Positions 53,556 to 63,400 of a stretch of 64,000 nt of DNA are shown one piece after another. The notes under the pieces were generated by a model. It saw only the letters and a program-made list of their open reading frames with translations, was not told the origin of the DNA and searched no databases. Position 1 is the first letter of the stretch. Every line of letters starts with the position of its first letter. Position numbers and translations under genes: made by a program. The stretch is taken from positions 280,591 to 344,590 of the forward strand of contig JAFQXE010000025.1 in the NCBI GenBank assembly GCA_017407125.1. The letters run 5' to 3'. Source of the DNA: Thermoguttaceae bacterium. GTDB taxonomy: Bacteria > Planctomycetota > Planctomycetia > Pirellulales > Thermoguttaceae.

Positions 53556-55235
53556 ATGTCCGAAGAAAACCTGAACGAAGCAAAAGAAACGAAAGACTTT
53601 ATCCGTAAAATTGTCGAAGACGATTTGGCGTCCGGCAAGCACAAGCAGACGATTACCCGATTCCCCCCGGAACCGAACGGCTACTTGCACCTCGGGCACG
53701 CCAAGTCCATTTGCCTCAATTTTGGAATCAAGCAGGAGTACGGCGGACGCTGCAATCTCCGTTTTGACGATACCAACCCGACCAAAGAGGACGTCGAGTA
53801 CGTCGATTCCATCATGGACGACATTCATTGGCTCGGCTTCGACTGGGACGAACTGCATTACGCGTCCGACTACTTTGATCAGCTCTACGAATGGGCGGAA
53901 AAGCTCATTCTGGACGGCAAAGCCTACGTCGACGAGCTGACCCCGGAGCAGATGAAAGAGTATCGCGGCACGCTCACCGAGCCGGGCAAGCCCAGCCCGT
54001 ATCGCGATCGTCCGATTGAAGAGAACCTCGATCTGTTTCGACGCATGAAAGCCGGCGAGTTTGAAAACGGCCGCTATACGCTCCGGGCGAAAATCGATCT
54101 CAATTCGCCCAATATCAACATGCGCGACCCGATCATGTACCGCATTATTCATCAGTCCCATCACCGCACCGGCGACAAGTGGTGCATCTACCCGATGTAC
54201 GACTTCACCCACGGACAGAGCGATTCCATCGAAGGAATTACGCATTCTCTCTGCACGCTGGAGTTTGAAAACCATCGCCCGCTGTACGACTGGTACTGCG
54301 AAAACTTGGGCATTTACCATCCCCGCCAGATTGAATTCGCCCGTCTTAACCTGACCAACACCGTTATGAGCAAACGAAAGCTGTTACAACTGGTTCAGGA
54401 AGGGCTGGTTTCCGGCTGGGACGACCCGCGCATGCCAACCATCTGCGGAATTCGCCGCCGAGGATACACGCCCGAAGCGATTAAACTGTTCTGCCAGAAA
54501 ATCGGCATGAACAAGATGGAAAGCCTTGTCGAGATGGGCTTGCTGGAACACTGCGTTCGCGAACATCTCAACAAAGTCGCCCCGCGCGTGATGGCGGTTC
54601 TCAATCCGCTCAAGGTTACCATTTCCAACTGGGAAGAAGGAAAAGTCGAGTATCTGGAAGCGATTAATAATCCGGAAGACGAATCGGCGGGAACGCGTCA
54701 GGTTCCGATGTCACGAACCATTTACATCGAAAAGACGGACTTCATGGAAGAACCCGTCAAAGGCTATTTCCGTCTCGCGCCGGGCAAGGAAGTTCGACTC
54801 CGCTGGGCGTACTATCTCAAGTGCGAGGATTTCGTCAAAGACGAAAACGGCGAGGTTGTCGAGCTGATTTGCACCTACGACCCGGAAACCAAAGGCGGAC
54901 AGTCGCCGGACGGCCGCAAGGTCAAAGGGACGATCCACTGGGTTGACGCTGCCTCCGCTATCGACGCTGAAGTTCGTCTGTACGACAAATTGCTGCTGTG
55001 CCAGAGCCTCAGCGACGTCGAAGGCGACTGGCTGGAACAGCTCAATCCAGATTCTCTCAAAGTTCTTACCGGCTGCAAGGTGGAACCGGCGCTGGGAACC
55101 GTCCAGCCGGGCTATCGCTGCCAGTTTGAACGCACCGGATATTTCTGCTGCGACCCGGACTCAACGCCTGAAAAGCTGGTATTCAACCGCACCGTCAGTC
55201 TGAAAGACAGCTGGAAACCCGCAAAGGGCAACTGA
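53556..55235 (+). CDS. glnS: Glutaminyl-tRNA synthetase
   Basis: 559 residues. HIGH-type motif in [15 protein letters not shown] (residues 37-51), [11 protein letters not shown] and KMSKS-type VMSKRKL (from 270) mark a class I synthetase; the sequence context is that of GlnRS rather than GluRS ([21 protein letters not shown]). The C-terminal anticodon-binding beta barrels end [15 protein letters not shown]. It charges tRNA-Gln in the cytosol. A strong terminator follows. The leader contains heptamer arrays right up to the start codon, with no Shine-Dalgarno. Confidence 0.97.
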   Translation: MSEENLNEAKETKDFIRKIVEDDLASGKHKQTITRFPPEPNGYLHLGHAKSICLNFGIKQEYGGRCNLRFDDTNPTKEDVEYVDSIMDDIHWLGFDWDELHYASDYFDQLYEWAEKLILDGKAYVDELTPEQMKEYRGTLTEPGKPSPYRDRPIEENLDLFRRMKAGEFENGRYTLRAKIDLNSPNINMRDPIMYRIIHQSHHRTGDKWCIYPMYDFTHGQSDSIEGITHSLCTLEFENHRPLYDWYCENLGIYHPRQIEFARLNLTNTVMSKRKLLQLVQEGLVSGWDDPRMPTICGIRRRGYTPEAIKLFCQKIGMNKMESLVEMGLLEHCVREHLNKVAPRVMAVLNPLKVTISNWEEGKVEYLEAINNPEDESAGTRQVPMSRTIYIEKTDFMEEPVKGYFRLAPGKEVRLRWAYYLKCEDFVKDENGEVVELICTYDPETKGGQSPDGRKVKGTIHWVDAASAIDAEVRLYDKLLLCQSLSDVEGDWLEQLNPDSLKVLTGCKVEPALGTVQPGYRCQFERTGYFCCDPDSTPEKLVFNRTVSLKDSWKPAKGN

Positions 55236-55263
55236 CAATTCGTCAACTCTAAAGAATAAACAG

Positions 55264-55300
55264 CAAAGCCGATGGCGAAATCGTCATCGGCTTTTTTGTT
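55264..55300 (+). terminator. Terminator of glnS
   Basis: AAGCCGATG and CATCGGCTT stem, followed by TTTTTTGTT. Confidence 0.85.
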
Positions 55301-55310
55301 CCGAGCAAGA

Positions 55311-55397
55311 TTAAACCGTCTTTCCAGCGCCGGTCATGCCAACAATAGCAATCTTGATTTGTGAATTATCCAATGTCAGTATCGGGGTTTTTGTCTG
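55311..55397 (-). pseudogene. Truncated second P-loop fragment
   Basis: 29 codons ending in TAA and preceded by an in-frame TAA; there is no start codon. The text LDNSQIKIAIVGMTGAGKTV matches NDSQIKIAIVGMAGSGKTV of the P-loop gene 0.8 kb away and then stops right after the Walker A lysine-threonine. It is the left-over N-terminus of a duplicated copy. Confidence 0.8.
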
Positions 55398-55435
55398 TTA
55401 TTGATTTCATCTGTTATTGTAACGTATAGTGAATC

Positions 55436-56149
55436 TTAATTTTTCCGTTGTTTCAGAAATTTCTTAATCCAGGAAATGGCAATCATAGAGGCCAAAAGGA
55501 TATTGACTATAATAACAGACTGTAAAGGGGTCGTGCGGAGGCACACAAACACGATAGTTGGAACGATGATATAAAGGAAAATAATGAAAATTGCGAGGTT
55601 GACGAGCGTCTCAAATTTTTTTGGCGCTCCAAACAGATTTGTCAATCGCGGGTTTGAATACTGAGCGTATCTCCATCGATAATAATACCCAAGCGAATAC
55701 ATATAATATCCATAGCCATTGGCGACAGAAGGCAATATGCACAAATAATAAAGCCTTTGAGTAAGATTCAAAAGCGGAACAAAAGAAACATAGAAGACAA
55801 ATCCGGAAAAGATCCAAAAAGAAGCGAATGTCACACAGTAAAGTTTGCTCTCGATTTGATTGTATTTTATCTCGTCCGTTTCTTTCTTCAACTGAGTTAA
55901 ATAGTGAGTTTCACAAAACAGCAGTACGGTTTTGATAACGCTGACAGTTGTTAACAAGCCTAAAAAATAAGATAAGCAATTTTCAGGAGTCAGAGTTGGG
56001 AACAAACGCAAGCTTGATCTGCCCTCAGGATGGTTTGTTACAACGCGAAAGAACAATATCGCAAAAACAATGCTTATTATTGAATATATTGCAATCCTGA
56101 TGTAATTGTTTGCGTATTTATTTTGAGAGTCTGCGGATGGAGTTATCAT
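55436..56149 (-). CDS. Hypothetical multi-spanning membrane protein
   Basis: Started at the ATG at 56149 (237 residues), which has an AAGGAT Shine-Dalgarno about 7 bases upstream; an in-frame extension to 56224 would overlap the P-loop gene. About six hydrophobic segments (near 17-37, 58-78, 106-150, 188-230), a Tyr-rich loop (NGYGYYMYSLGYYYRWRY) and a basic C-terminus (KKFLKQRKN). No known family was recognised. It follows the truncated P-loop gene by 40 bases and is followed by the second P-loop stub, so the three belong to one locus. Base composition is clearly more AT-rich than glnS and mutY on either side, which suggests transfer. Confidence 0.6.
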   Translation of the reverse strand: MITPSADSQNKYANNYIRIAIYSIISIVFAILFFRVVTNHPEGRSSLRLFPTLTPENCLSYFLGLLTTVSVIKTVLLFCETHYLTQLKKETDEIKYNQIESKLYCVTFASFWIFSGFVFYVSFVPLLNLTQRLYYLCILPSVANGYGYYMYSLGYYYRWRYAQYSNPRLTNLFGAPKKFETLVNLAIFIIFLYIIVPTIVFVCLRTTPLQSVIIVNILLASMIAISWIKKFLKQRKN

Positions 56150-56189
56150 GTTTGAATCCTTGTCAGTTTGTTCTTCTTGAAAATAAGTT

Positions 56190-56498
56190 TTATTCTGCTG
56201 CTGTGCCAACGGTGAAGTTGGCAAAACGAACGGTTGCTGCGTTGGTTTTGGTTGTTAATTCCCATTTCAGATGACTTAATTCATCCGATGGAATTGAAGA
56301 CGGCCATTTACCAGAATTGAACTGCTTCAATTTTTCCTGGACGCATTGAAGCGTCTGACTGCAATTTTTACCTGTCGGAGATAAAATGATTCCCTTATCT
56401 TCCATCTGGGACAATGTATTTGCCAGAGTAGAGATTAAGACAGTTTTACCTGAGCCAGCCATTCCAACAATAGCAATTTTAATCTGTGAATCATTCAT
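56190..56498 (-). CDS. P-loop GTPase/ATPase-like protein, apparently truncated
   Basis: 102 residues from the ATG at 56498. Walker A is intact (GMAGSGKT, residues 12-19) and is followed by ISTLANTLSQMEDKGIILSP. The frame ends at VRFANFTVGTAAE, exactly where a GTPase would show its DxxG (switch II) motif, so the base-recognition half is missing. I believe full-length relatives continue into the DxxG region. It may be a pseudogene or a small nucleotide-binding protein. A closely related but shorter stub is at 55311-55397. Confidence 0.55.
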   Translation of the reverse strand: MNDSQIKIAIVGMAGSGKTVLISTLANTLSQMEDKGIILSPTGKNCSQTLQCVQEKLKQFNSGKWPSSIPSDELSHLKWELTTKTNAATVRFANFTVGTAAE

Positions 56499-56750
56499 AA
56501 TTATATTTTGATTTGGAATAAGCGTTATCGCCAATTATTAATGTTTGCTTTTTCGTTATTGTATAATGTTGGCTAAAATTTTACCCCCCTTTTCAGGATC
56601 ATACAATAATTATTATAGTCTCGATTACTGTATTTGTCAACGATAGCCAATTTCTATTAACTATATTAATACATTTTTTCAGAAGAAACGTAACCGGGTA
56701 TTGGAAAAAATACGAAAAAAGGTAGAATATGAGGCAAGAGAAGCTCAACC

Positions 56751-57836
56751 ATGACCAGTTCCATTCAATCCCTGCAGAAAGCTCTCCTGAAGTGGTACGA
56801 CGCCAACGCGCGGTCGCTGCCGTGGAAGGAGAACGTAACCCCGTATCGGGTTTGGATAAGCGAGGTCATGTTGCAGCAAACGCAAGTCGGAACGGTTTTG
56901 GACGCGTATTTTGAACGGTTCATGAATCGGTTCCCGGACGTTGCGGCGCTGGCGGCGGCAGAGGAACAGGAAGTCCTCAAGTACTGGGAAGGCTTGGGCT
57001 ACTATTCCCGCGCTCGAAACCTGCATAAAGCCGCCAGGGCGATTGTAGAAAGCTTCGGTGGCGCTTTTCCCCGCGACGTCAAAGAGATTGAATCCCTTCC
57101 GGGGATTGGCCGATACACCGCTGGCGCGATTGCGTCGATGGCGTTTAACGATCCCGTTCCGATATTGGAAGCGAACACGATTCGCATTCACGCCCGGCTG
57201 ACCGATTTGGAAAGTCCGGTTGACGAAAAGTTCGCTCAGGAACTTCTCTGGGAGGAAGCGCGACGTTGGGTCGAGACGCCCAAACGCGATTCCAGCATTA
57301 CGCCCGGGCGAGTCAATCAGGCGTTGATGCAGTTCGGTCAGCAGGTTTGTAAAAAACGACCGCTGTGCGAGTGCTGCCCGCTGGCGGACGCCTGTCTGGC
57401 GCGAAAGTCCGGGCGGGAGAATATTATTCCCATCGCCAAGCGGAAGCCGGAGACGATATACTGGCGTCACGCTGCGCTTGTCGTTTATAACCGCAAGGGG
57501 GAGATTTATCTCCGCCAGCGTCAGGAAAAAGAGCATTGGGCGGGTCTGTGGGACTTCCCCCGCATCGACGATGACGAGTCCGATTCCCCGACGGTTCTGG
57601 AATCCCGCATTCGTCAGACGTTTGGCTTAACCGTCAAGCTGGAATCCGAGCCGTTTATGAGTTTCCATCATCAAGTAACAAATCACAAAATCGAGCTGGT
57701 CTGCTATAAAGCGTCGCAAGCCAAATCAACTAAAAGCGCAGACGTTACGTTCGCCTGGGTTGATCCGGCGGAGTTGTCAGAATACCCGCTCAGTTCCCCC
57801 GGCAGACGAATTGCAAACAAACTTGTCATTTCATAA
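56751..57836 (+). CDS. mutY: A/G-specific adenine DNA glycosylase
   Basis: 361 residues. It removes adenine paired with 8-oxoguanine. The helix-hairpin-helix (SLPGIGRYTAGAIASMAF) and the catalytic Glu38 (ISEVMLQQTQVGTV) are present. The position of the second catalytic acid, Asp in E. coli MutY (DGNV), reads EANT here (Glu140). The Fe-S cluster loop is Cys200, Cys206, Cys209, Cys215, i.e. C-X5-C-X2-C-X5-C against the usual X6, with an extra Cys208. The C-terminal NUDIX-like domain (about 230-360) recognises 8-oxoG. It starts a same-strand run mutY-SGNH hydrolase-fmt. Confidence 0.93.
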   Translation: MTSSIQSLQKALLKWYDANARSLPWKENVTPYRVWISEVMLQQTQVGTVLDAYFERFMNRFPDVAALAAAEEQEVLKYWEGLGYYSRARNLHKAARAIVESFGGAFPRDVKEIESLPGIGRYTAGAIASMAFNDPVPILEANTIRIHARLTDLESPVDEKFAQELLWEEARRWVETPKRDSSITPGRVNQALMQFGQQVCKKRPLCECCPLADACLARKSGRENIIPIAKRKPETIYWRHAALVVYNRKGEIYLRQRQEKEHWAGLWDFPRIDDDESDSPTVLESRIRQTFGLTVKLESEPFMSFHHQVTNHKIELVCYKASQAKSTKSADVTFAWVDPAELSEYPLSSPGRRIANKLVIS

Positions 57837-57865
57837 ACCATAAACCTTGTAACACTCAATTAACC

Positions 57866-59386
57866 ATGAAACGAATCCTTTTATTCCTTGCGTTGTTGAT
57901 TATTCCCGCGGCCACGTTTGCGGAGCGCATTGTCGTCGTCGGAGACAGCATTACAGGTCATTCCATGAACTTGCCGTGCGGCTATACGCACCGGGTCCGT
58001 CTCGCGTTGCAGGAAGCGGACGTTACAGACGTCGAATTTGTCCCCCTGGGCGCGAGCGGTCAGACAGTTTCGTCCTGGCGCAACATTGTCGATTATTCAT
58101 ACGAACATCGTCAGCGGCTGGACATTCCCGATATCTACGTTAAAGACGAGTTCGACAAAGGCGCCGATACGATTCTGATTTTCCTCGGCACGAACGACGC
58201 CCACTGCCCGTCGATTTCCAACGATGAAAACTGTTACGACGTCTGGAAAGCGGAATATCAGGATTTGATAAACCGCATCAAGGCGCGCTGTCCGTATAAA
58301 AAGCTGATTTTGGGGACTTCCACCATGTTAACGGAATCGCCGTACAGCTTCAAAAATCTGCAATTGGATAAAATGGAATCCGTTGTTCGTCAGCTGGCGG
58401 CAGAGAACGGCGCGACCGTCTGCGAGATTCGCCGCGACTTCAAAGCCGCCGTCGACAACGCTCGAAAGCAGGATGTGGAATTCCGCGTTATTCGAGACTA
58501 CGTTCACCCGCGGGAATTTGGTCACGACATTATGACCGTCGCCATTCTCCGCGCTATTGGACAGGACAAGGCAGCGGACATGTATCTGGAAAAACACTGC
58601 AGCGAATACCAGAAGGATTTCCAAAAGCCCGGCATGAGCCTGTATGTCGTTTCGCCCGCTCCGATTGGCAAGGCAATTGTTCGCGGAAACCTTCGCGGCG
58701 CGGATAAATCTCAGCTTGCCGTTGAAGCCCCGGATGGCTACAAAGTCGAAAAAATCGAACTCGGCGAAGGCGAAGAGTTCACGATTTATCTTTCCGGCTC
58801 CTCGGAAGAACTCACAACGTATGTAACCGTCAAGGCGGGAGACATTGTCAGAAAAATCAAGCTCAACGCCCCGTACCGGCTGGCGATGGGGTTCTACGTT
58901 CCCCCGTTTGGAAATGAAGCCCAGTTCAACAAAGACGCGGCTGTTACACAAATCGACAAAGACGTTCTGGATGGCAAAAACCCACAGGAATCGACCGTTG
59001 ACGGCAAGCCGGTGGAATGGTTCAGCTTCTTCCCGTCCGTAGACTATACCGGCGGCGACGACCCCAACAACATCGACTTTTACGCCGTCGACAACTGTTA
59101 CGGATTTGAGGGCGCGTATTTCGTCCGCGAGGTTTACAGCCCGGAAGAGCAAAAAGTCCGCGTCGACTTCGCCGCCAATTCCTACAGTACCAACGAGATG
59201 GTAACGCTGTACTGCAACCAGGATCGCGTTTACGAACATTTCTTCTCCCGCGGCGGAAAGACAACCGACTCAACCGAGATTACCCTCAAAAAAGGCTGGA
59301 ACCGTATAGTCGGCAGAACGACCCATACGACCTGGCAATGGGTCATTTCCGTCAGCTTTAACGGAAACGGATTAAAGTACAGATAA
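57866..59386 (+). CDS. Secreted SGNH/GDSL-family hydrolase with C-terminal beta domain
   Basis: 506 residues, signal peptide about 1-18. The GDSL block I is VVVGDSITGHS (Ser28), block III is FLGTNDAHC, and block V is DYVHPREFGH (Asp211, His214). The ~280 residues after the catalytic domain form a separate, beta-rich region (EGEEFTIYLSG, NSYSTNEMVTLYCNQDRVYE), probably carbohydrate binding. Such enzymes often remove acetyl groups from plant or host glycans. It lies between mutY and fmt with gaps of about 30 bases, an unusual place for a secreted enzyme. Confidence 0.85.
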   Translation: MKRILLFLALLIIPAATFAERIVVVGDSITGHSMNLPCGYTHRVRLALQEADVTDVEFVPLGASGQTVSSWRNIVDYSYEHRQRLDIPDIYVKDEFDKGADTILIFLGTNDAHCPSISNDENCYDVWKAEYQDLINRIKARCPYKKLILGTSTMLTESPYSFKNLQLDKMESVVRQLAAENGATVCEIRRDFKAAVDNARKQDVEFRVIRDYVHPREFGHDIMTVAILRAIGQDKAADMYLEKHCSEYQKDFQKPGMSLYVVSPAPIGKAIVRGNLRGADKSQLAVEAPDGYKVEKIELGEGEEFTIYLSGSSEELTTYVTVKAGDIVRKIKLNAPYRLAMGFYVPPFGNEAQFNKDAAVTQIDKDVLDGKNPQESTVDGKPVEWFSFFPSVDYTGGDDPNNIDFYAVDNCYGFEGAYFVREVYSPEEQKVRVDFAANSYSTNEMVTLYCNQDRVYEHFFSRGGKTTDSTEITLKKGWNRIVGRTTHTTWQWVISVSFNGNGLKYR

Positions 59387-59419
59387 CGCCGAGCGTCACA
59401 TTTTCACCTTGCCACAAAT

Positions 59420-60385
59420 ATGAAAATTGTCATGATGGGCTGCGGCCCCTTTGCCGTACCGGTTTTTCGCGCTTTGGCGCAGAGTAAAAAGCATGAAGTT
59501 ATTTTGCTTGTCAGCCAGCCGCCGCGCGAGATTAAAGGACGCGTTCAGCCGGAATCCCCGATGGTTACAACCGCCAAAGAGTTGGGCGTTCCCATCTGGA
59601 CGCCTGACCGGATTAACAACCACGTCGAGGAGTTGCGCACCTATAATCCCGATATTTTGGTCGTCTGCGACTTCGGGCAGATTCTTTCTCCCGACGTCCT
59701 CGCCAGCGCGAAGTTTGGGGGGCTGAACCTGCACGGGTCGCTGCTGCCGAAGTACCGCGGCGCCGCTCCGATTAACTGGGCGATTCTCAAAGGCGAGACT
59801 AAACTGGGCGTTACGGTAATTCATCTAACGCCTCAGCTGGACGCTGGGCCGGTGGTCTGTCAGGCGTCAATGGACGTCTCCGCTGACCAGACCGCTCAAG
59901 ACGTCGAGCCGCTTCTGGCGCAGCTGGGCGCGCCGCTGGTCGAGAAAGTTCTCGACGCTCTGGAAGACGGAACGTGTTGTTGTGAAACGCAATTGGAAGG
60001 CGAGGCGACTCGCGCCCCGAAACTGAAAAAGTGTGACGGAAAGATCGACTGGACGAAATCCGCCGTGGAAATCCGAGATCTATATCGCGCCTTGGAGCCG
60101 TGGCCGCAGACGCATTTCTTCTGGAACCGCAAGCCGGGAGTCGAGCCGGTCAATCCGAACAATCTGCTGCGGCTCATTCCCCGTTCTATTCCACAGGTTT
60201 TAGACGAACCGATTGACGCTCCTGCCGAGCCGGGAACGGTTTTGGAAGCCTCTGACCGTCTTGTCGTTCAGACCGGAGCAGGGCAGGTTGCCTTTACCTG
60301 CATTCAACCCGCAGGCAAGAAGTGCATGGACATTCCCTCCTTCTGTCGAGGCTACGGACTCAAACCGCTGGATAGATTAGAGTAA
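59420..60385 (+). CDS. fmt: Methionyl-tRNA formyltransferase
   Basis: 321 residues. The folate site SLLPKYRGAAPINWAI and the catalytic Asn-His-Asp set (NLHGS..., QLDAGPV) are in place. The C-terminal OB-like domain (about 210-321) that binds the tRNA acceptor is present. It formylates Met-tRNA(fMet) with 10-formyl-THF. def, the usual neighbour, is not next to it. A bidirectional terminator follows at 60405-60440. Confidence 0.96.
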   Translation: MKIVMMGCGPFAVPVFRALAQSKKHEVILLVSQPPREIKGRVQPESPMVTTAKELGVPIWTPDRINNHVEELRTYNPDILVVCDFGQILSPDVLASAKFGGLNLHGSLLPKYRGAAPINWAILKGETKLGVTVIHLTPQLDAGPVVCQASMDVSADQTAQDVEPLLAQLGAPLVEKVLDALEDGTCCCETQLEGEATRAPKLKKCDGKIDWTKSAVEIRDLYRALEPWPQTHFFWNRKPGVEPVNPNNLLRLIPRSIPQVLDEPIDAPAEPGTVLEASDRLVVQTGAGQVAFTCIQPAGKKCMDIPSFCRGYGLKPLDRLE

Positions 60386-60404
60386 AGATTCGGGATGTAG
60401 AAAT

Positions 60405-60440
60405 AAAGAAGCGCGGCAAGATTACCGCGCTTCTTTTTAT
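60405..60440. terminator. Bidirectional terminator between fmt and the PEP-CTERM gene
   Basis: AAGAAGCGCGG pairs with CCGCGCTTCTT over an 8-base loop, with A-rich and T-rich flanks on both sides, so it serves both convergent genes. Confidence 0.85.
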
Positions 60441-60458
60441 TGACGATTTACGAAAGAG

Positions 60459-63400
60459 TTACTTGCTCTTTTTTCGCCAGTACAGCATTCCTGCCGCGCC
60501 GAGAATCAGCAGCGCCCACGTTGACGGTTCCGGAATCTTGTTGGGATCAACATTCTGAGCGTACGCCAAAACGTAGCCGTCTCCGTAACCGGCAAGCAGC
60601 GAGAAGGAGCTGTTCCACGCATCGTAACCGCCCTCTGCCAAGTAAAGAGAAGCGCCTTCGTCGGACTGATCCAAATAAAGCATGTTTAACGCGTATTGAC
60701 CAACTTCGCTTAACAGCAGCGGGATGAACTCCAAATCGGCAGATCCTTCCGATTCAAATACCGTAGCGCCATTGAGCGTGAGTTTATATGGTTCATCGTT
60801 ACCGACAGCCAAGGTGTACATGCCGGAAGATTCAACGTTCAAAACAGACAAAACGTTAACGCCAACGGGCGCGCCTTCGGAAGCCTTATAGTTATCTAAA
60901 TAAAGTTGAATGTCTTTATTTGATGGTTCAGCTCCGCCGGTAATGTAGTTAGCCAGTTCGTCCAATGTGGTAACGCCCGTTCCATCCAGGTTATAAGAAT
61001 CAGCGTTAAAACCAGGTTCAACGTCGTAAAACGCCAGTTGTTGAGAGGTCAACGTATTATTAGCCGCTTGAACGTCTGCCGCAGTCGGGGCGAATTTGAT
61101 CTGACGAATCTGGTCGAGTTCCAAATGGCTCCAGCCGGTTCCGTTGTCGATGTCAACGACTCGGAGGTAAACGGACTTGCCTTCAAGCCCTTTCAGACTC
61201 CAGAAGTCGTATCGAAAATCGTTGGTTCTAGTGCCCGTTGCGGTACGATAAATATCTCCCGTTGTGGCGTCGATCAATTCTAAGCTCTTATTGTCGTCGC
61301 CGCCAGCGATGTAAAATTCCATAATGTCGCCCTGAATGAGGAACGGATCAGAACGAAGAACGCCCACAGAGCTTTCTTCTCCGCCGTTTACAGAACCAGT
61401 GCTGAGGAAGCCTTTGGTATTACTAGCCGTTCCAGAACTGTCAACATAGTAATTGGTAACAGCGCCGTTTCCTCTGTTTCCGTTGGTAAAGTTTGTAACG
61501 GAATCGAGTCTGTTTCCTTCGATAATTTTTCCATCGCTAACATCATAGCCAATTTCGTACATGCCGCTGAACTCGCCGGCAGTGTCGAAGTTGAAGTCGT
61601 TGAGAATAATATGATGCTGTTCAGCGCCGGCAATTGCGCTCACTTGAGTCGCGTCTGCTTCCAGATTGGTCAAGCCAACCCAGCCCCAGCCGCCGGGAGT
61701 ACGGTCTATGCTTACGATCATCAGATTGTGTCCCTGAAGATTGTTAAGGGAGAAAGCGCTATGCTGAAGTTCGTTGCTGCCATTTCCGTTGAAATATACT
61801 ACATTGCCGCCCTCGCGAACGTAGTCGCCAGTTGTCAAGTCCCAAAGAGCAACGCCCACGCCGCCGTCCTGGCGGTCATTGACGTTTAACGCTGCAGAGC
61901 CGCCAAAAACGTCTACGGAAATCGACGCTTCGTTTTTCAATACGGTAAACGACGGTCCCCAAACCATACCGGTGGTATAGTCTGTGTTGCCCATCTTGGC
62001 ATTACTGCTATTATAAATATTTTTTTCCTCGTCTGTTGCAGGCCCATGGTACATGGACAGACCTTTAAAGGTTATGTTATTGGCAGATAACGAAACGATA
62101 TTTCCCAGAGACGCGCCGCCGCCGGAGTACCATTCGTCATTTTTGCCCCATTCGAAGTTTTCACCGCGTCTTGTATCAGGGTTGTTCATCTGAGCTTTAA
62201 TTTGTTCAGAGGTTAGAACTCCGTCTGTAATGGAAATGCCTTTCAGCTTGCCATCTAAATAGTTTGGACTAGCAGCGCAAGTTTTTCCAATATCAAGAAC
62301 TTTAGCTCCAAGAAAGGCGGCTGCTTCTGTTCGACTGGCAATTTCCGCGCCGTCGAGATAAATCTTTTGCGTTTGATTCGCTGCATCATACTGCCAGGTA
62401 AGGTAGTACCATTCGCCAGTATTAAGGGTTTGAGACGCCTGCAGATCGTTGCCCCAGAATCCCAAGTGCGGGTGCCCGTTTCGAACAATCAAGTGTAAAC
62501 CATAATTGTTCGTATCTTGTACATCGTTGCCAAAAATTGCTTGATCGTCGGTGACGCTATTAAGATAAACCCAGGCAGACGCGGTAAACGAACTGTTAAA
62601 ACCAGCTGACCCAACGGGAAGGTTGGTTCTGATGTAAGAACCGCGGTCGAAGGAAATGTCGTCGTCGAGCCAATGGCGGGAAATATTGCCGTTTGGCGTA
62701 AGCGTAACGTTGTTGTCGCCCGACGGGGAGCCAAGAGAGATATTAAAGGTCTTGGTTCCAATATCCGTGACATTTTCATTGAGTTTTGTAGGATCCCCGC
62801 CGTTGTTGAGGTACGTGATCTGATTGTTTCTCAGAGCGCCGGAATAAATCGCGACGTCGTCCAGAGAGATGTTGGCAAAGCCGGTATACTCAGCGCTGGA
62901 TGCGTTGTAACGACCGCTGAAAACCAACGGCTCGCCTTCGCCGCCGGCTGAAGTGGCAGAGTCTGTAATGCGAGTAATAAGCTGACCGTCCATGTACAGT
63001 TCGCGGTACGTTCCGCCATAGACGGCAATGAGGTTGTGCCATTCGCCGTCATTTAAATTTGTGTACGTACCGGGGATGTTAGGAACGGGGTCGTCGTCGC
63101 CGTCAGAACGTCGATAGGTAAATGTTGGATGATTGTTTCCTGCTTCGCGGCGAAGCTGATAGCCGTAGTTGTTTTCGCCGTATTTGGCAAGGTACGGTTC
63201 CCAGTTGCCATCAGGCAATCCCTTAACCCAGGCGGAAATCGTAAACGCGGCGCCTTTGAAGTCGTACGTTTCCAAATAAGCGGGACTGTCCAAATCCGCG
63301 ACTGTAGAGGTGTTTTGAATTACCGCGTACGTATCGCCGGAAAAAGAGACGTAATTTCCGGAACCGAGATGATTTCCCGTTTCGCCTTCGCCGGTAATGG

